Shown piece after piece: positions 12,102 through 25,186 of a DNA stretch of 64,000 nucleotides; the first letter of the stretch is position 1, and every line of letters begins with the position of its first letter. The notes under the pieces are model-generated. The model was not told where the DNA came from. It searched no databases and saw nothing but the letters and a program-made list of their open reading frames with translations. The DNA is from Neospora caninum Liverpool (lineage: Eukaryota > Apicomplexa > Conoidasida > Eucoccidiorida > Sarcocystidae), in the NCBI RefSeq assembly GCF_000208865.1, contig NC_018394.1:827635-891634 (forward strand). The letters are read 5' to 3'. The position numbers and the translations under genes are program-made.

Positions 12102-15100
12102 ATGGAGGAGATGCGGGCACAGCTCGCGGCCTTGATGGAAAGCATCAAGGCCCAGCCGACTGATTTCACCGATCCGGAAGTATGCAAGTACTTCTTGACC
12201 GGTCTCTGCCCTCATGATCTATTTGAGAATACGGTACGTGTCACAACTCGCTTCAGTATGGACGCCTTTCCCCGGATACTATTTTATCGCCTGGATTTCT
12301 AATGAAGAAAGCCGTAGGGTGTAAACTGGTGGACAGAGCGATGGTAAACCCGTCCGCTGAGAACTACCCTGTTACTTCTCGCGAACGGGTGTGAAAAGGC
12401 AGCGAAATACGGCACGTTATGGTAGCACCGTGCGGGCGTGTATAGGTGTAGCACTCCGCTTTTCGCGAGGAGTCATCGAATCCGACACCGCTGGTCTCAA
12501 GGGGAACACACCATGATGTACGTGTGTGCCGGCAAGAATTGGAGGCATCTCGTGTACTTCGCAAGGCATTCTCCGCTCAGTTTCACACAGCTGATTAGTA
12601 GTATCATCTCGTGAGCACCGCTCTATCAATGCGCCTCGTTCTTCTGTTGGTTGCCTTTGTTTTTTCAGGAAACTGGCCTCTACATCAAGGGCTACGTAAG
12701 CGACTTTTGCTCAAGGGGTAGCATCGTGGTTCAGCCCGTGATGCTGTTCGCCTTGGACTCTAGAATTTCCACGGTCCTTCGCAACATTTTCATGGGCGTG
12801 TTTTCTGTGGTATGCGTGTTGGGATTGTTCAGCGATTTTCCTTGGGTCCGTGCAAGAAAACACACAGCGAAGAGCTGCGAGCAAGGTACATGGAGGCAAG
12901 GAAAACGAGACGCTATGGATATGAAGAGTTGTCGATCCAGATCGTCAAGCAGCTCATTGAAGAAGCTGAGAGGAAGGTGGAGAAGGGACAGGTGAGAGAC
13001 CTAACTGGGGTGGTGCCATTGCGCCTTCGGGGCGTCGGTGGGCGATAACATTCGTGTCATCCGTTGCTCTACTGTTTGCGTCGGTTTCCAAATCACGTTG
13101 CATTTCCTGTAAACCAGGCCAACTAGTCTCAGGAAACAGTTTACACAAAGCTTTGAGTGGACAGAAAGTATGAGACCTCATGCGTGCCCTGTGATGATCC
13201 TGACGTTTGCTTGTCCCACGAACCTGATTTCTTTGTTTCCTCTGTTTTCAGATGAGGTCGGACGAGGGACACGTTGCGCCCCCCGAGCACGTACGACAGA
13301 GACTTCTGGCTGAGATCAAAACTCTTGACGACGACATAGACGAGAAGCTGAGGAAGGTAGGATGCTGGCAAAGATATCACCATGCTTGTGGTGTTGATGG
13401 TTCACGTTCTCACTCATTTGGATGGATGATACTAAACAGTGCAGTAGGAGGATTGAAGCTGTTCCGGGGCGGGTGTAGGATGGGGATAACAGTGTCGGTC
13501 CAGCGAGGGCGGACGTGTTTCTGCCACCGAGAACTAATTTACTGCAAGAAGACTATGCATTTTCAATGTCCTATTTGCATAGGTTGACATACTAACCGAA
13601 CAAGGGGACCATGACGCGGCGGCAAACTTAGGAGAGGTCGTGGCTTCTCTTCAAGTGAAACGCTGCAAATTGCTGTTCAAAGGAGCAGAAGGGACTCCAC
13701 AGAAGCTTCGCCCTTGTGACGTCTGCGGAGCCTTGCTGTCTGGTATGAACCTACAAACGAGACAGCGTTTTGATCAGGTCTCCTTCTTTGTCGCACCCAG
13801 AAGGCGGGACCATAGCACTCTTCACTACCAGTGCACGTGTGGGAAGATGAGGGACTGCCCATGTCCATAATTGGTTGTCAAACAAGGCCGGTCTCACTTG
13901 ATATCTGAAGTGATTAAGCTGCGGCTTCTTCAGCCACTGCAACTGAAGGCTTTCTTCCCCGATGTTGGGCCACATCCAATGTCAAGCGCTGACAGATCGT
14001 TATCGATGGTTGTGTTAGGGGTATGGTGGGGACAGATAAACATTGCTAGTTTTGAATATCTGTCCAAGCCCGATACTCAAAATATCTCACGTTCCCAATA
14101 GGAATCTCGCTAATGTTTCAGCGTTTGGTGGAGTGTTTCCTGACCTGGAGGTAGACCGTGGATGGCAATCGGCGAGCACCGGGAAGGTTGATCTGTCTGT
14201 AGTGCGTGCGTGCTGTTCAGTCTTCGACACCGACAAGCGCCTCGATGAGCACTTCCAGGGTCGCATTCATGTAGGATTCCAAAAGCTTCGCAACATTCTA
14301 AAGAAACATCTCGAATACATTGCGTCAGCACCTCTTCCCGACGCGTCTCTTAGGCCGCAGACGATGGCGACCGGGTAAGCTCAGGAAGTGGTCAAGCACG
14401 CTATCGTCATCGTGCAGCATTCTGGAGATCCCCTGAGTGGTCCTCGACAGTGAATCGTGTTCGTAGATGAAACGTACCGTTTTCGACGTCAGTTGGCACA
14501 CCTTTGGGCGCCAAACCTGTCCGTTTTTATGTTTTTCACGAACTTGTTGGTTTCGCTGCTGCAGCGTGTGCGGGGGCCGAAATGGGCCAATTTATAGCTA
14601 CAGCCACTGCGGACGGCAGAGCCTTACCCGAGGAAGGGCAAAAATCTTTATAGAGGCACTAAGCTGAGGACCAATTTATCCGTACGTCCCAGGAATGGGT
14701 GTCCTGCACTCTGATTAATGTTCTCTTCAGAACGCTCTCGGTGAACGCCATGATGGCCGTCAACCAAATTATCACCCCACCTCCGCAGCGAGTGGATCCT
14801 GCTGCTATTGCAGCTATCGCCCGAGCGGCACAACTGCCTCCAGCACCAGCGCCGCCTCAACCACCCGCTCCACCTGTGAGCACTGTGGCTGTGCCGGCGG
14901 CGCCCGCTGCGCCTGCTCCGCCGGCCGAGAACAGAGGCCGAAGTCGCAGCCGGTCATCCGCCGACGACAAATCAGGAAGCCGCAGCAGAGATCATGACAG
15001 GAAGAAGAAAAGTCGAAAGAGGTCACGCTCCCGGCATCGCTCGAAGAGTCGAGATAGGAAGAGGAGTAGCAGCAAACACAAAAAGCACCGAAGCAGCAAA

Positions 15101-15187
15101 GACAGCAGCAGAGACAGAGATAGGGGAAGAAGAAAAGATGACCATAAGGAAAAGCACAGGCACAAGGAGAGCAAGAGCAGGAAGTGA
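12102..15187 (+). CDS. LUC7: LUC7-family U1 snRNP protein
   Basis: Six exons join in phase: 12102-12233, 12833-12991, 13252-13356, 13583-13742, 14221-14374 and 14731-15187 (388 residues). LUC7 proteins belong to the U1 snRNP and help choose 5' splice sites. The family's two zinc fingers are visible: C28-x7-C36-x14-C51-x3-H55 (within DPEVCKYFLTGLCPHDLFEN and GPCKKTH) and C177-x2-C180-x15-H196-x5-H202 (CDVCGALLS, then EHFQGRIHVGF). Between them is the usual charged helix. The tail holds an Ala/Pro-rich stretch (about residues 260-300) and then a long RS/RK-rich domain ending KESKSRK, as in metazoan LUC7-like proteins. The start ATG has context GGGAACCATGG. The exon boundary in each finger is restored exactly by splicing. 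Function is assigned from family knowledge and should be firm. Confidence 0.95.
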
Positions 15188-17730
15188 AACCCGAATTGCA
15201 CGCTGCACCTCCCTCGTGTGGCCCGATGTTTTCGCATTTTCGTTCGTGATTTAACCACAGTGGCAGAGTGGGGCGACAGTTCCCAACATTTTTTGTAGAA
15301 CGTGACATTCCTTTTGTCCACCAAAGTCATCTTTGAAGTCTTTGAGCATTGTCAAACCCAGGAGCCAAATACGGCGCTATGCTTTTGCTGCCAATGTGTA
15401 TCAGCGTGACAAACGCTTGCGGATTTGCCTGTGCTTCCTAGTGAGTCTCTGCGTAATGCCTGAGTCCCCAGCTTTACAAGGGTGACTCAACGAATGAAAA
15501 TTTTGTAGCGCCGTTTCGGTCGCTGGTTCCCTCACCCAACCTCTTCTTGAGAACATTTTTGATATGAGTGTAACCCGTGACCTCTCAACAGAATGCGCGG
15601 CAGTGATGATCCGCGGCGTGTTTAGAGGCACCCTTGCTCTCCGTCTCTCAACTAGGTAGCAGTTGGCAAGACACAATAGTCTTTCTTGATCGCAGTTGCT
15701 CGCTGGGGCACTGGGTCAGCGTCGTATTCGTATAATGGGTCTGCGAAAGTCTTTAGCTCGTGTTTAACTGATCTTCCCCGTCTAGCTGATTTTTACGTTT
15801 GGGGGGGAGCGCACTGCAGCTCCGGCCAGTGTGCTCTGCCAGCGGCCGTTCATTGTACGGACGCCGATCAGGTTGGCATCTTTCAGGCGGGCCTTTCGAA
15901 TTAATTTAAGTCATGAGAAACATTGAAACTGAAACACTTGCACGGTTAACACAAGCCTGCGCAGCACGAGCCATTGTTGTTATGCTTCTGTTGCCTTTTG
16001 AAATTCAACCCACCGTTTGGATCATCCATGGACAGCACTACATGGTGTGTACTGCCTTTACTTTGCTGCTGCTGCATATACAACGGGTCCGGCAAACGGG
16101 CATCTGCCATTAACTGCTACACAGAAAAGCGCCCCTGATTGCGATTTTACGTGACTTCACCAGAAGGGCAACAGCAGTCTGTGTGAAAAATTACGTAAAT
16201 GGGTAAGGCTGTTAAAGGAACCCCTCCGCAACCTCACTTTGCGTGAACACCCTTGGTCTGTATGCGGAAACGACGCTGGATGGCGCTGTTTCTCGGGGTC
16301 GCTTTCCGTAAAGGTTGGGAGAAAGAGGGTTAGAGCCAGACGCCTTTTTACAAACTAGCAGTTCAACTTCATGTTGCGAGTTCTGGCAAGACATGGGATG
16401 GGGACTGCTTGTAGTACTGCCGTCAGACCTAGCAGAATTCCAGACTAGAAATGCTAGAGTTCGGGATCTACTAAGCATTCACCGTAGGTTCCTCTGGAGT
16501 CATTTGTTGCATATCCTGCACCGAGGAAACTGAACAACGCTGCTTGCCCTCACTCTGTGTGCCGCCGCTCCCGAGCAGCAGTCTGGAAACACACTTCCCC
16601 TGTACCGCGGGGCTACCATGACGAGTTCATACAGAACTCGAGGTCCAGCATATCATATTCAAACAGCTGTGAGAGCCGTAACGAGTTTACTACAGTGTTG
16701 GTAGAAGCGCAGGCATTCGTCAGACCATCTGGCTCCTCGAAGCAAAAATGAAAGACAGAGTGCCAGGTTGTAGGGGAGCGGCAAACTGCAACACCCCCCT
16801 TTGGCGGTCAGTCAAGTTGACCCCATACGGCGAGGATGCCGCCTAATATTGTGCGTCTTGGCGAATGCCATCGAGTGGCCACATTTCCTTCTCTAATGCA
16901 AAAGCATGATTTTGCCGAATACATTTCCGTCATTATCTCGTGTGGAAGGGGTTCCCAGAAGACAAGCTAGAGTAACGCCGGTCGACCGTGCGGATCGAAG
17001 CCCACTTGCCTTTCTGTCTTCTATATGTGAGACAAAGGTGTTATAAGAAGTGTTTCAGACCCGGGTTCGTGGGTTTTTTTCCCACCCAGCTTTTAAACTC
17101 CCTGTTTTTGAGGGAAAACGAAAAGAGTGGGAAAAGACTGTCGCTGCCCGTCTGCAGTTGAGCTGTAGTCGAGCCGATACTGTGTGTCTGGGAGGCTATC
17201 CACCTACGCCTGCGCGACTACCCCCTTAAAAAAGCGTCTTCTCATCGCTGGCGTAGCACCGCCAGTTAGCTTAGTTCTCACCTTTCGACTAACCTTCCCT
17301 AGTTTTTTTTTCTGATTCAAGCGTGCAAACGACAAGTTGTCGATGAATCGATTTTGGGGGAGTCTTCCCCGCGAATCATGTCAACGCCGCTAGGTCGGGT
17401 ATCCCCCCTTTCCCTCCTCTGCAAGACACGTGACCTCCTTGGCTCCCCTACAGCGTTGCCGCGATTTGCTGTGCTTCATTTGTGCGACTGCCTTGTGGTG
17501 ACTTTCTTTTCATTGCTACCCTGTCCTAATTTATTTTACCCGCATTCTCGTGTTGTTTCTGGCTAGGGGGTACGCGGCGTCCAGCTGTCCCTCAGGAGCA
17601 ACTGCGCCAGAGTTAGTTGCTCACCCGTCCATGCGGTTTCTTTTCTCTTTCTTGTACCTGGTGACTTCCCATTACCCAACCGTAACGAGTCCAGAGAAGA
17701 ACGACAAATTTGCCCGTGCCTTGCAACAAA
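15188..17730. other. Intergenic: LUC7 3' UTR and upstream region of coiled-coil gene
   Basis: This 2.5 kb lies between two plus-strand genes. No open frame here carries a domain or links to neighbours by phase. Short T-rich tracts lie at about 17070-17110 and 17300-17312, upstream of the next gene. Nothing else stands out. Confidence 0.5.
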
Positions 17731-20700
17731 ATGATGTCATCGAGGCCGCTGCCGGAGTCTCTCAAGCCTCAAGATGCAACGGCTGTAGATCCTTCTCTTT
17801 TGTATGACTCCCCCTCGAACGTTCGCAACAAATCACGTAAGGCTTCCGAGGTTTGCGGAAATGAAATCGTACGAGTCACCACACAGAACCCTTCTGCCTC
17901 CCGGGGACGATTCGTCCAGGAGTCGCCTGTGTTACGAGGCAGCGAAGGCAAAGACGGAGAGTGCTCCCCCCGGTCTCTGTCAGCAGATCGGCACGCGCTC
18001 AGGGCGCCCAGCGTAACCAACAGGAAGTCGCGGGTCTGTTTCGAAAGGGACGGACCGAAACAGAGGTTCCTGAACATTTTTGAAGAGGAGGGAAGTACGG
18101 AAACGAGCTCAGTGGAGCAGGGGGAGCGTGTGGCCCCTCCTGCCACTGGACTGGACGAGCCTCCTGAGTTGCCGCCACGGGAAGCGCGCGCACGCCGGGC
18201 TTGTCGCAGAGGCAGCTACGATTCCCTTCAGTATTCGTCTGCCAAACAGGCCGGCATTTATCCCATCAAGACAAAGGGGGGTCAACGAGGTTTGCCGGTT
18301 CACTACTCCGAGAGTGCAGCCACGACCGACATGCCGCCGTCCGGCATTGACCGCGCAAGGAAACGGTTCCCACATCTCCTTCACTCTCCATCGCTAAGTC
18401 CCGCTGAAGAGAGCTCAGAAAGTGATGAGGACGACCAACTTCACTGGAAAGGGTGGCGGAAGTTGCTGGCCGAGAGGCAGCGCGATCTTGAGCGCCACAT
18501 GAAGGAGCAGCAGAGGGAGCTCACGAAACAAGAAGAAAGCAAGGGCGCTGATGCGCAGCAGGCGACGAGTCGCAGGCGCAAGGCGATGAAGGATTGCGGC
18601 GTTGGCCACAGCCGGATGGCAGGCGATGAGGACCACGACGAAGACTCGACAGGGATGACGACACGACAAACGTTCTCAAAGCAGTAGGCTCGATATTCAA
18701 ACCTCGTGTGTTTTCGCTGCGTCTCTCATTTACGCCGCCAGCACGTGACACGGGTAAATCATTTCTCCAACATTTTCTGTTCGGTGCTCCCCGCTGTCTG
18801 CTTTTACCCCGTAGGGGACGTCCTTCCTTACCGGCCACCGGCCTTACTCAACCTGATCCCAGTCGCCCTGCACAGATGCCGTTCATGGGAGCGATGAGGC
18901 TACCACCTGTCATGGGCCCATCCGGGGCCGTGCCGCCCAGCGGGACTGCGACTCCGGGCTTCTATGGTCCTCCATTTGTTTCCCATCCTCCCTTTTATCC
19001 GGGGTGGCCGCCTCCTTATTATGCTGCTGCTATGGCAGCGGCTGCAGCAGCGCGGAAAGGTAAGGACTTCTCGCTGGTTCATTAAGCGGTGTTTTATAGT
19101 GCATTCCATGCGCGTATACCCTGCATCTCGCATCGGAAGATCCCCATGAAGAAGAGGCGAGAATTACGGTCATGCGGTAGCTGTCGGTTCGATAGTGCTG
19201 AAGTCTTCGTTTCGACAGCTGAAACCTAAGAACACTGGAACTTGCCCGTTTCACCTGGTAAGAAAGTAGCCTCTTGTGTTGTTGCCAGCAGGGGAAAAGG
19301 CAGGGATGACAGGCCAGGAGATGATTCATGATTTGAAAAAGACGTTGGAGGTGACGCGAGAGGAGATGAGGAAAAATGAAGAGGTGAGCAAACCGATATT
19401 CCAGCTTCAAGCACAGGCGCAACTTTCTCCAGATGCGTATATGATATTCTGATTCAGAACGGACCGTGAGAGAAAACCGTGTCATTTCCTCTCCATTAGA
19501 ATGTAGAGCAGACATGAGAGTCTGTAGGCGGTGTCACAAGAAGCTGCTTAGTTTCCATGCTATTGCCACATCGTGCCTGTGTGTAGGAGGCGAAAAAACT
19601 GTTGGAAGAGGAGAAAGAACGACATAAAATTGAGAAGGAGGAGATCGAGAAGCAACTCGCTGATATGGTAAGATACAAAGGCCATCACCCGAATACCTGA
19701 CTCTTCTGTATCGCGCATGGCTCACTGTAAAAACGCTGCTGTGCATCGTCACTTCTCCTCTGCGTTAATGAATTTCACAGCGCGAAGCGAGTGAGCAGCG
19801 AGCGCGGGAACTAGTCGGAGCGGAACTGAAGCAGAGTGAGCTTGAGAAGCAAATCAAAATGCTTCGCGAAGAGTTTGACATCTTGACGCGCGTCCACAAT
19901 GAGATGAAGGAGCAATTTGCTCACGAAAAGGAAGGCCTCGTCAATGAAAACAAAAATCTGGCGGTACGTTATCAGGCTATTCATGTCGTCCAGGTGGATC
20001 CGTTTCGGATGAGAGTACCTGTGATGCAAAAATATGCTATTGGTGGATTCTTGTTTCTGACCGTTGGCCTCAGACGAAGGTCGGTGACTTGGAAAACGAT
20101 CTCAGCTTCTCAAAAGACCAGCTCCTAGTGGCACGGGAAAGTCTAATCGCGGCACGAGCCAAGCAACAGACTGCAACAGAGGCCCATGAGCAGGATCTGA
20201 AGACTCTTCAGGTGAGAGAGCGGTTGCCTTCACGGTTTCATTCACTGTATCCCAACGGCCGCATCCGCACCAAATTAATTCCAGGCGGCATAACGAACGA
20301 GCTGGGCTTTTTCTGCGATCTTGTTTTTGCAGGAGTATCGCCGTGAAAATGAAACGCTCAAAGAGGATGTAAAATATTTGAAGACGCTAAACACTTCTCT
20401 CAACGAGAAAGTGCAGCGCCTTATGAGCGACAAAGGGGGGGCCGGAAACGAGGGAGAATCCGCCCTGCCCGATCGGCTGCATAGGCAGTCTGAAGCCGTG
20501 GCGCAGAGGGAAGCGTCGAGGTTAAGAATACCATGTCCACCAAGTCTGTTCCCTCCTGAAGCAGCTGCTCTCCAGCAGCTCTTCAGTCCACAAGTCCAGC
20601 AACGCCTGCTGAAGGACTGTCAAAAGGAAAGAATGGATGCTCTCGGGGGAAACACGGGTGCTAAGGTGAGTTACCGTGGGTGGAGTTGTATTTGTGTCAT

Positions 20701-21828
20701 CCCAGCACAGAAAAAGCTCCCTTTCGAAAAAAACTGAGCTTATTGGCTGCTCCGCATGTCCTGTGTCACTGTTTGTAGGAGGCAACATTTCCTCTTCCGG
20801 CCACTCTCCAGGGGGCTACTTCCATGAGCTCTGTTGTTCCCGCAGAAGGGCACGGCATTCCAGAGCCATCGTCGTTGCCCTCACAGAGCCCGCGAGAGAT
20901 TTTCCCTTCTAGCGAAAATCGGGGTGCACCGCGAGCTCATAGGCTGTCGTCCGTTGAGATGCGTTTTCTCTCTCACCTGCACCAACGAGGGCAAACGAAT
21001 CAGCTGGATGAGCACGACCCTTTCAGGGCACGACTCGTGTCATTTGCTCAATCGGCTCTGCTGAGGCGAAATTCGCAGGCAGAGACAGGCGCTACAAAGC
21101 TACACCCAAACGAGTCCCCCCGGACGGTAATGAGGCGGGACTCCTTTGCTCGGTCGCCTTCACCTAACACACAGGGAGCTCGCACCAACGGTATGCCTGC
21201 TTACCAGGGAAGTGTTCCACATCCAACAAGTGCTCGACCTCAGCTTTTTCCTTCTCTGCCTTTCGCTGACAAAGTGCCGACGGAGTGTACATCTGGAACC
21301 GACGGTCCTCGACAGGTGATAAAAGATCCCTTTTCTCTTATGCCGTTGCCGTCATCGAACCGTGTTCTCTCTACATTGAGCACGGGGAGCGAAAGCGCTT
21401 TTCCAAGTTTCCCTTCACCAAGACCGTACATTTGTAGACCCGGTGTTAGTTCCCCGACAGAGGTGAAACCAGTGTCTGCAAGGCTTCATGGCCAAAGCCC
21501 CGGAGTTTGTCCATCATCATCGCCAGGGACATCTTCGTTCCCCGGGTCCGGTGGCCCGAGTACTCTGAACAGCGCCAGGACACAGTGGCTTCTCCAGCGA
21601 GTGTCACGCATTTCGAGGCTTCATGGATTGCAAAATATACAAGACAAGCTCAAGGACTTTCCCCCAGCATTACTCGCTGCTGCGAATGCCTCCAGGACGT
21701 TGGGGACAAACGAAGCTGTCGAGAAAAATGAAGGAAAAGAGGAAACAAGCTCCACCTGTGACGATGATCGCAAAAGGAAAACAGGAATTCCTGAATCCAA
21801 TGATACATGCGTTCGAACCCAAGTTTAA
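17731..21828 (+). CDS. Large coiled-coil protein, unknown function
   Basis: Eight exons join in phase: 17731-18683, 18815-19059, 19289-19383, 19587-19667, 19781-19963, 20074-20211, 20333-20665 and 20779-21828 (1025 residues). The start AAAATGATG is the first ATG of the frame. Residues 1-320 are disordered and charged, with an acidic patch (EESSESDEDD) followed by a basic helix. Residues about 320-395 are rich in Pro, Gly and Tyr (FYPGWPPPYYAAAMAAAAAA). Residues about 400-640, spread over exons 3-7, form an almost unbroken heptad-rich coiled coil (for example KKLLEEEKERHKIEKEEIEK). The last 350 residues are Ser/Pro-rich with basic clusters. No catalytic or named domain is recognised; a scaffold or cytoskeletal role is only a guess. 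The exon 3 acceptor is a NAGNAG (CAGCAG), so two forms differing by one residue can be made. Confidence 0.85.
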
Positions 21829-23021
21829 GTCCCCGTGTGACCTCGTTCGTAAGGAGGCGAACTGCGTACACGCTCGCGTGCCGCTGCATGCCATGGAGCG
21901 GCACAATGCTACCCTCTCGCAAGGTGAATTTCACTGTTCTAGCTCCATTTCCGCGTTCCAAACAGCATGCAGGTTTCGATAAAATTCACTGAATCAATGT
22001 GTAAACGGTGTGCGTGACACGGTGGACCACATATCAGTGGTAAAGCCCCTTTCACTTGCAATCCCGCAAATTACGGTTGGCACATTTTGTGCTTCGGATC
22101 TTCAACCATATTGCTGCGCGAGCAAGTTACATTGTCCTGAACAGACGGTCGCATTAATGTGCCCCAGAGTTCGCTTTTGCATTCGAGGGACTTCCAAGTT
22201 TCTGGATTCAAAACTGTCATCCAGTATGTCTTCCATTCTTTGCCTCCTCACAAAGTCGAGAGCAGGACGACAGGCCGTCAGAAGTAATCATTTTAGGTGC
22301 ACTTTGGAGCAATAAGCAGTATTGGGAACGCAGCTGCGTGCTGTTGCCTTCACCTTAGGCCAACAGCGATATTCTGGTCAACATATTCCTCCAAACTGCA
22401 GCAAAGCGCATGCCCTTTTACCGCTTTGTTTATCTGTTGAGGGAGCAGTAAGGCGTGTGTGGCTCAGTGTACATAAGCGAAACTTTCCACACTTCAAAAT
22501 AAAGCGTTGACCCGTTGACTCCCGAACAATATGGATTGGTTGCCTTTTGCTACGCAGTATGAGGTTATTACTACCGTGGCTTAGAGGTGACTGAGACACG
22601 ATATCGATCAAAAGAAGGCTTTTTGTTTTCTTGGCTCCGCTAGGACTCTTCCTTGCCATTTTCTATGGTGCTTGATCGGCCTACTGGCACTCGCCTCAAG
22701 AGGGTCTTGTGGCCGATACCGTTTTGATGCCACAGGTTTGTCACCAATCAGGGCAGACTCCCTGTGGTCGGCTCCAGCATTGCAGTGCGCAGTATGACGT
22801 GTTTTTATATAAAGCTAGACACGGCTGTACTGCATCATCCACTTTCTCATTGAGACCCTGAATCTGCCACACCTATCGGGTTGAAAAGATGCTGTGTATA
22901 GACACCGTGAGGCAAGTCGCCAGATGCAGAAGAGCTTCCCACATTGATGAAGACGTGAGGAGGTGCATACAGATAACGAGGGCAGAAAGCTGATAATTTC
23001 CTCGTCTATCAGACAGCAGAA
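21829..23021. other. Intergenic: 3' UTR and upstream region of aspartyl protease
   Basis: About 1.2 kb lies between two plus-strand genes. No open frame with a domain is seen. A minus-strand frame at 22815-23300 overlaps the protease's first exon and is a shadow. Confidence 0.5.
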
Positions 23022-25186
23022 ATGAGGCTGCTTCACACTATTGCCTGTGTGGCTGTCTGCTGCAGCCCAGCGTTCGCGGTACGGGAGCGGTCGGAACACA
23101 AGCATGGTGGGCGTTTGGCAGCAGAAGAAACCCTCCTGCAAGCGGAGTCCACAGAGAAGTCTCTTTTCCGCGAACCGGAATTCAACGTTGTGTTGAAAAA
23201 TCGTTACCAAGAAACCGGCCTTAAAGAGTTTATATCTCGTCTTCTCGAACACCATGGAGCACTGGCGACCGGAAAACACGATGTCGCCCAAAAGGCCCAC
23301 CAGGAGCTACTCAACTTCCATAACAGTCAGTACTTCGGAGAAATTCAAGTTGGAACGCCTCCTGTGCCGTTTGTTGTGGTGAGCCTGCCGAGCTTTATAC
23401 CTGAAAAAAGGGTTCTCTACTCTTTCAGAAAGGTATTTGATACCGGATCCTCAAACCTCTGGATACCGGCATCTGAATGCAAACAGTAAGATAGCAACCG
23501 AGACAGCGAGTTAACGGCGCTCAGAGACTGGAAACCCCTGTTGCAGAGGCGGTTGTATGCCGCATACCCGCTTTGACCCCAAAACTTCCTCCACTTACCT
23601 CCCGATAAACGCGGGTGCTGGTGAGCCAGCGATCGCGTTCATCCAGGTATGTTAGATAGTAAACTGGAATGCCTGATAGTGTTTATCTGGTTCGTCAGTA
23701 TGGGACAGGTGCATGTGTTCTTCGGATGGCGAAAGACACGGTGTTCATCGGAGGAATGTATGGCAAGCTTGTCTTCATTTCGCATCTAGTCATTTCTCAT
23801 CCTCTTTCCAGAACAGTGCAAAATCAAACTCTTGGCTTAGCCCTTCAAGGTACGGTGTTCTACAGAAAGCCAACAGTTTTTGCTTCTGCATCCCTTCCAG
23901 AGTCCACGCATCCGTTCGCTGATCTACCGTTCGACGGCCTTGTTGGCCTCGGTTTTCCTGATGTCACAGGAGAAGAAGGACTGCCGGCGGACGCTCTCCC
24001 CCTCGTCGACTTAATGATGAAGCAAGTGAGAGAATGACAAGGTAAATCACAACTGAAGGGATTAGACTCCAACAATGTCTGTGCAGAAACTGCTTAAAAG
24101 GAATGTGTTCGCCGTGTATATGAGTGAACAATTGAATCAGTGAGCAACACGGGTACGTGATGCCAACGTCAGAACGATAACGATATGCTTTTTTTAGGCC
24201 TGGGGAGATCACGGTAAACGAAGACCTTCATCCTCCCCTGGATGCGTGTGCGATTCCAGAATACTGAACAGTTCGGTTCCGTAAACCCTCGATATACGTT
24301 CGAAGGTCACAAGCCTCAGTGGTTCCCCGTGATATCTTTGGGTAAGAGCTATACAAATATGTGGTAATGAAAGATGAAAGAAATTGAATCCCTTGTCGTA
24401 CCAGATTACTGGTGCGAAGTGACCCATACAGTAGCCGTCTCAGTCGTGAACTTGAGAGCCGTCTGTGTAGGGAAGTTGGAATTCACGGTCTTCGCCTCAA
24501 CGGCAAGTCTCTACGCATCTGCGAACGCAAGCGGTGCAAAGCCGCTGTCGACACCGGTTCGAGTTTGGTAAAAAACCACTATATTGCCTCAGTCATATGA
24601 GAACTGAAATTCGTCGTTTCAGATCACCGGACCCTCTGAAGTCATCAACCCTCTCCTACAATCGCTAAACGTGGCTGAAGACTGTTCGAACAAAGATAGC
24701 CTCCCAACGGTACTAGCCTAACACAAAATGTCCGCTTTGTTATACCCAGATGAGGATGCTCTTCCTGCTGCAGGTCACTTTTGTTCTGGAGGACACTGAT
24801 GGACGCCTCGTTAAGTTCCCACTAAAACCATCTGACTATCTCGTCGAGGAAATCAACTCCGTAAGTGATTCAATCTTACTGGGACCTGCATTGATTTTTG
24901 CACCGCTGAATCACTACAGCAAGGAAAATCGGTCACTTGTGCTGCTGGCTTCATACCAATGGTAGGATGACCATAGCTGTACTTCGTGTCCTCCCTGCCG
25001 GACCACACTGTTTGCCCAGGATGTTCCTGCTCCTCGTGGTCCTCTCTTCGTTCTTGGGAATTCGTTTATAAGGAAATACTACACCATTTTTGATCGGGAT
25101 CATATGGTATGTTCGACTGTACCTCCATTTGTTCGCTCACCCCACACAAAATTCCCTCCCCATAGATGGTTGGATTCATGAGGTAA
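23022..25186 (+). CDS. Secreted aspartyl protease, ASP3/plasmepsin IX-X clade
   Basis: Sixteen exons join in phase: 23022-23378, 23433-23485, 23547-23646, 23699-23757, 23812-23849, 23901-24025, 24087-24139, 24198-24213, 24272-24341, 24405-24411, 24471-24567, 24623-24709, 24774-24860, 24920-24961, 25020-25106 and 25166-25186 (432 residues). Residues 1-19 are a signal peptide (ending SPAFA), then a prosegment of about 80 residues. The mature enzyme starts near [14 protein letters not shown]. Catalytic aspartates are D122 (FDTGSSNLW) and D320 (AVDTGSSL); the flap Tyr is in QYGTG. The phrase [16 protein letters not shown] and the end [19 protein letters not shown] place it with Toxoplasma ASP3 and plasmepsins IX/X, which mature secretory-organelle proteins for egress and invasion; the exact paralogue is not decided, and the prosegment is short for ASP3. 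The C-terminus is uncertain: TAA at 25184, or splicing at 25182 to an exon at 25230-25272. Confidence 0.92.
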
